Assembly: GCA_902773195.1 (NCBI GenBank)
Contig: CACYDL010000245.1
Span: 1 to 6,589, forward strand
Origin: an uncultured Lachnospiraceae bacterium
GTDB taxonomy: Bacteria; Bacillota_A; Clostridia; Lachnospirales; Lachnospiraceae
Direction of reading: 5' to 3'
Length of the DNA: 6,589 nucleotides
Of the stretch, positions 4,632 to 6,589 are shown in pieces (the first letter of the stretch is position 1; every line of letters begins with the position of its first letter). A model generated the notes under the pieces. That model had not been told where the DNA came from, made no database searches, and worked only from the letters and a program-made list of their open reading frames with translations. The position numbers were made by a program, and so were the translations under genes.

Positions 4632-6032
4632 ATGAAACCGCTTGACAGAAACCATAATGATACCGGCCATCGCACCGGAAAAAAGATCGACAAAAAAGGC
4701 GCCGGCCGGCGCGCATATATGACGGAGACCCCCGTCCCGAAGCTGATTCTCGAACTGGCCGTGCCGACCATCTTAAGCATGCTCGTCACGGGCATCTACA
4801 ACACCGCCGACACCTTCTTCGTCGGCAGGATCTCGACCCAGGCGACGGCGGCGGTAGGCCTCGTCTTCTCCGTCATGGCCATCATCCAGGCCTTCGGCTT
4901 CCTGTGCGGACACGGGTCGGGCAACTACCTGTCCCGCATGCTGGGCGCCGGCAAAATGAAGGAGGCCGACGAAATGGCCTCCACCGGCTTCGCGGTCTCC
5001 ATCATCGTGGGACTTGCGATTATGGCGGCGGGGCTCATTTTCCTGGATCCCTTCGCGCGCTTTCTGGGGCGCGGGGCGACCGCCGGCACCATCGCCGAGA
5101 CGAAGCGCTATATGCGCATCATCCTTCTGGGCGCGCCCTTTATGACGGGACAGTTCGTCGTCAACAACCAGCTCCGCTTTCAGGGCAGCGCCGTGTACGC
5201 GATGATCGGCATCTTGACGGGGGCGGCGCTCAATATGATCCTCGACCCCCTGCTCATCTTCGTCTTCCATATGGGCGTCGCGGGCGCCGCCATCGCGACC
5301 GTATCGGGCCAGATCATCAGCTTCTTCGTGCTGCTGGCCGGCAGCCTTAAGGGGGAGAACATCCGGCTTGGCATAAGCCACGTCCGCATCAACGGACACT
5401 ATCTCTTTGAACTCATAAACGGAGGCGCCCCCTCCCTCTTCCGGCAGGGGCTCGCCTCCGTCGCGGCCATTCTTCTCAACTCCTCCGCCGGCACCTGGGG
5501 CGGCGACGCGGCGATCGCGGGCATGTCCGTGGTCTCCCGCGTCCTCATGCTCATCAGCAGCAGCGTCATCGGCTTCGGCCAGGGCTTCCAGCCGGTCTGC
5601 TCGTATAATTACGGCGCCGGGCTTAAGGGGCGCGTGAAGGAGGGGTTCTATTTCTCCGTAAAATGCACCAGTGCCTTCCTGACCGCCTGCGGCATCCTCT
5701 GCTTTATCTTCGCGCCGCAGGTCATCTCGGTCTTCCGGAACGACCCCGCGGTCATCGAAATCGGCGCCTTCGCCCTCCGCTGCCAGATGGCGGTGACGCC
5801 CATCCTCGGGACCATTTTCATGGGGCACATGATGCTCCAGTCCTCCGGCATGGGCCTGAAGGCCACCATCGCCTCGTCGGCCCGGAACGGGATCTTCTTC
5901 ATCCCGCTCATCCTGATCCTGCCGCGGATCATGGGGCTTACGGGCGTCGAGCTCGCGCAGCCGGCGGCCGACGTGCTGACCTTCCTCTTTACGGTCCCGC
6001 TTCTCCGGTCCGTGCTGAGGGAGATGGTCTGA
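4632..6032 (+). CDS. MATE-family efflux transporter (multidrug or Na+/H+-coupled antiporter)
   Basis: Inner-membrane antiporter of the MATE (MatE) family that exports organic compounds, often cationic drugs, against Na+ or H+ influx. At 466 residues it is full length. After a basic hydrophilic N-terminus (1-29), about twelve membrane segments follow in two six-helix halves; the second begins near residue 258. Family features include PVPKLILELAVPTILSMLV (34-52), the NTADTFFVGRIS segment (57-68), NMILDPLLIF (201-210) and GFGQGFQPVCSYNYGAG (314-330), the characteristic helix-8 region. The ATG at 4632 has GGGAG upstream. The inner ATG at 4719 (Met30, before TETPVPK) has none, and relatives I recall carry a similar short extension before this Met-Thr-Glu. 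The substrate cannot be read from sequence. It is on the same strand as the DUF4317 gene and convergent with ftsH, with only 12 bp between the stops. Confidence 0.95.
   Translation: MKPLDRNHNDTGHRTGKKIDKKGAGRRAYMTETPVPKLILELAVPTILSMLVTGIYNTADTFFVGRISTQATAAVGLVFSVMAIIQAFGFLCGHGSGNYLSRMLGAGKMKEADEMASTGFAVSIIVGLAIMAAGLIFLDPFARFLGRGATAGTIAETKRYMRIILLGAPFMTGQFVVNNQLRFQGSAVYAMIGILTGAALNMILDPLLIFVFHMGVAGAAIATVSGQIISFFVLLAGSLKGENIRLGISHVRINGHYLFELINGGAPSLFRQGLASVAAILLNSSAGTWGGDAAIAGMSVVSRVLMLISSSVIGFGQGFQPVCSYNYGAGLKGRVKEGFYFSVKCTSAFLTACGILCFIFAPQVISVFRNDPAVIEIGAFALRCQMAVTPILGTIFMGHMMLQSSGMGLKATIASSARNGIFFIPLILILPRIMGLTGVELAQPAADVLTFLFTVPLLRSVLREMV
4699..4712. repeat. 14-bp GC palindrome in the 5' part of the MATE gene
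   Basis: The bases GCGCCGGCCGGCGC form a perfect palindrome. It encodes part of the hydrophilic N-terminal extension and ends 6 bp before the in-frame ATG at 4719. It could fold in the mRNA and mask initiation at 4719, or be a chance result of GC-rich codons. Confidence 0.5.
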
Positions 6033-6044
6033 CGGTCCGCCGGA

Positions 6045-6589
6045 TCACTCCGTCTCTTCCGCCGGTATAAAGGCCTGGGGCCGGTTCAGGATATCCATGA
6101 ACTCCTCGCCCGTAATCGTCTCGTGCTCATACAGGTATTTGGCCAACTCATGCAGCTTTCCGATGTTGTCCTTCAGGATCTGCAGGGCCTTGTCGTGCTG
6201 CATTTTCACGATGGAAACCACCGTGTCGTCGACCCGCCTGGCGGTCTCCGGCGCGCAGGCCAGCGACTGGTCGCCGCCCAGGTACTGATTGGACTGGGTC
6301 GAGAGCGCCACCATGCCGAACTCGTCGTCCATGCCGAACTGGGTGACCATGGCCCGGGCGAGCTTTGTCGCCTGCTCGATGTCGTTGGAGGCGCCGGTCG
6401 TGATGGAGCCGAAGATCAGCTCCTCCGCGCAGCGGCCGCCGGTGAAGGTGGCGATCTTGTTCAGGATCTCCTCCTTCGACATCAGGTACTTGTCCCCCTC
6501 GTCGACCTGCAGCGTGTAGCCCAGGGCGCCCGAGGTGCGCGGGATGATCGTGATCTTCTGCACCGGAGCGGAGTTGGTCTGCTTCGCCG
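6045..6589 (-). CDS. ftsH: ATP-dependent zinc metalloprotease FtsH, C-terminal part (N-terminus off the right edge)
   Basis: Membrane-anchored AAA+ protease that degrades misfolded membrane and regulatory proteins. The frame is open to the right edge, leaving the last 180 residues, all from the M41 peptidase domain. It begins AKQTNSAPVQKITIIPRTSG, typical of the sequence just after the HExxH zinc site, which should lie a few codons beyond the edge. The third zinc ligand is the Asp of GASNDIEQAT (local residue 69, codon 6383-6381). Other matches are GYTLQVDEGDKYLMSKEE (23-40), ATFTGGRCAEELIFG (46-60) and the C-terminal helices ending ETITGEEFMDIL. The GTG at 6563 is an internal Val codon, not a start. 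The C-terminal tail after the peptidase domain is short (NRPQAFIPAEETE). It converges with the MATE gene without an obvious terminator in the 12-bp gap. Confidence 0.97.
   Translation of the reverse strand, partial: AKQTNSAPVQKITIIPRTSGALGYTLQVDEGDKYLMSKEEILNKIATFTGGRCAEELIFGSITTGASNDIEQATKLARAMVTQFGMDDEFGMVALSTQSNQYLGGDQSLACAPETARRVDDTVVSIVKMQHDKALQILKDNIGKLHELAKYLYEHETITGEEFMDILNRPQAFIPAEETE

Noticed and set aside
4454..4645. 63-codon plus-strand frame over the tandem repeats
   Set aside because: The 58-bp period changes frame between copies, composition is low complexity, and it overlaps the MATE start without its own ribosome binding site.
4334..4795. 153-codon minus-strand frame spanning the repeat gap
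   Set aside because: Cys/Arg/Ser-rich antisense frame across two real genes and the repeats, with no motif.
4773..5828. 351-codon minus-strand frame opposite the MATE gene
   Set aside because: Extremely charged shadow of hydrophobic membrane codons; no family match.
6045..6563. A separate small protein starting at GTG 6563
   Set aside because: The frame continues upstream as FtsH sequence to the window edge; the GTG is an internal Val codon of SAPVQKITI.

Overview
The window looks like chromosomal DNA from a GC-rich member of the Clostridia, most likely Lachnospiraceae. This rests on the FtsH C-terminus, the MATE N-terminus, a DUF4317-family protein, strong AGGAGG ribosome binding sites and sigma-A-type promoters; all family and taxon calls are from memory of protein families, not from a search. 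Coding sequence is strongly GC-rich at third positions, which produces long empty antisense frames over nearly every gene. AT-rich sequence is confined to the promoter regions. Both ends cut through genes.

Layout. (1) 1-1163, minus: the N-terminal two thirds of an ABC exporter half-transporter, cut at its Walker A motif by the left edge. (2) 1194-1272: a near-perfect 79-bp palindromic repeat of mobile or REP-like type between two genes. It holds the stop codon of the upstream gene and a possible -35 box for the ABC gene. (3) 1270-2040, minus: a Cof-type HAD phosphatase. (4) 2079-3605, minus: a GH32 sucrose-6-phosphate hydrolase-like enzyme, 38 bp upstream of the HAD gene and probably in one operon with it. 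(5) 3606-3803: a divergent regulatory region with a promoter on each strand, a sequence fitting the LacI/CcpA-family operator consensus, and three copies of a TCAGATT motif. (6) 3804-4430, plus: a short DUF4317 protein lacking the usual C-terminal half. (7) 4431-4631: a non-coding gap with a 58-bp tandem duplication. (8) 4632-6032, plus: a complete MATE-family multidrug/Na+ antiporter. (9) 6045-6589, minus: the C-terminal 180 residues of the FtsH protease, convergent with the MATE gene.

How the genes may work together. The GH32 enzyme would split phosphorylated sucrose or a related fructoside in the cytoplasm, and the HAD protein may dephosphorylate a sugar phosphate. No sugar transporter or LacI-type regulator gene lies in the window, so uptake and control must be encoded elsewhere. 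The DUF4317 and MATE genes share a strand and may share a transcript, but nothing links their functions. I found no CRISPR array, RNA gene, complete transposase, phage gene or defence system. The points most worth following up are the regulatory architecture of 3656-3803, the palindromic repeat that may supply a promoter to a leaderless ABC mRNA, the truncated DUF4317 protein and the tandem repeat upstream of the MATE gene.
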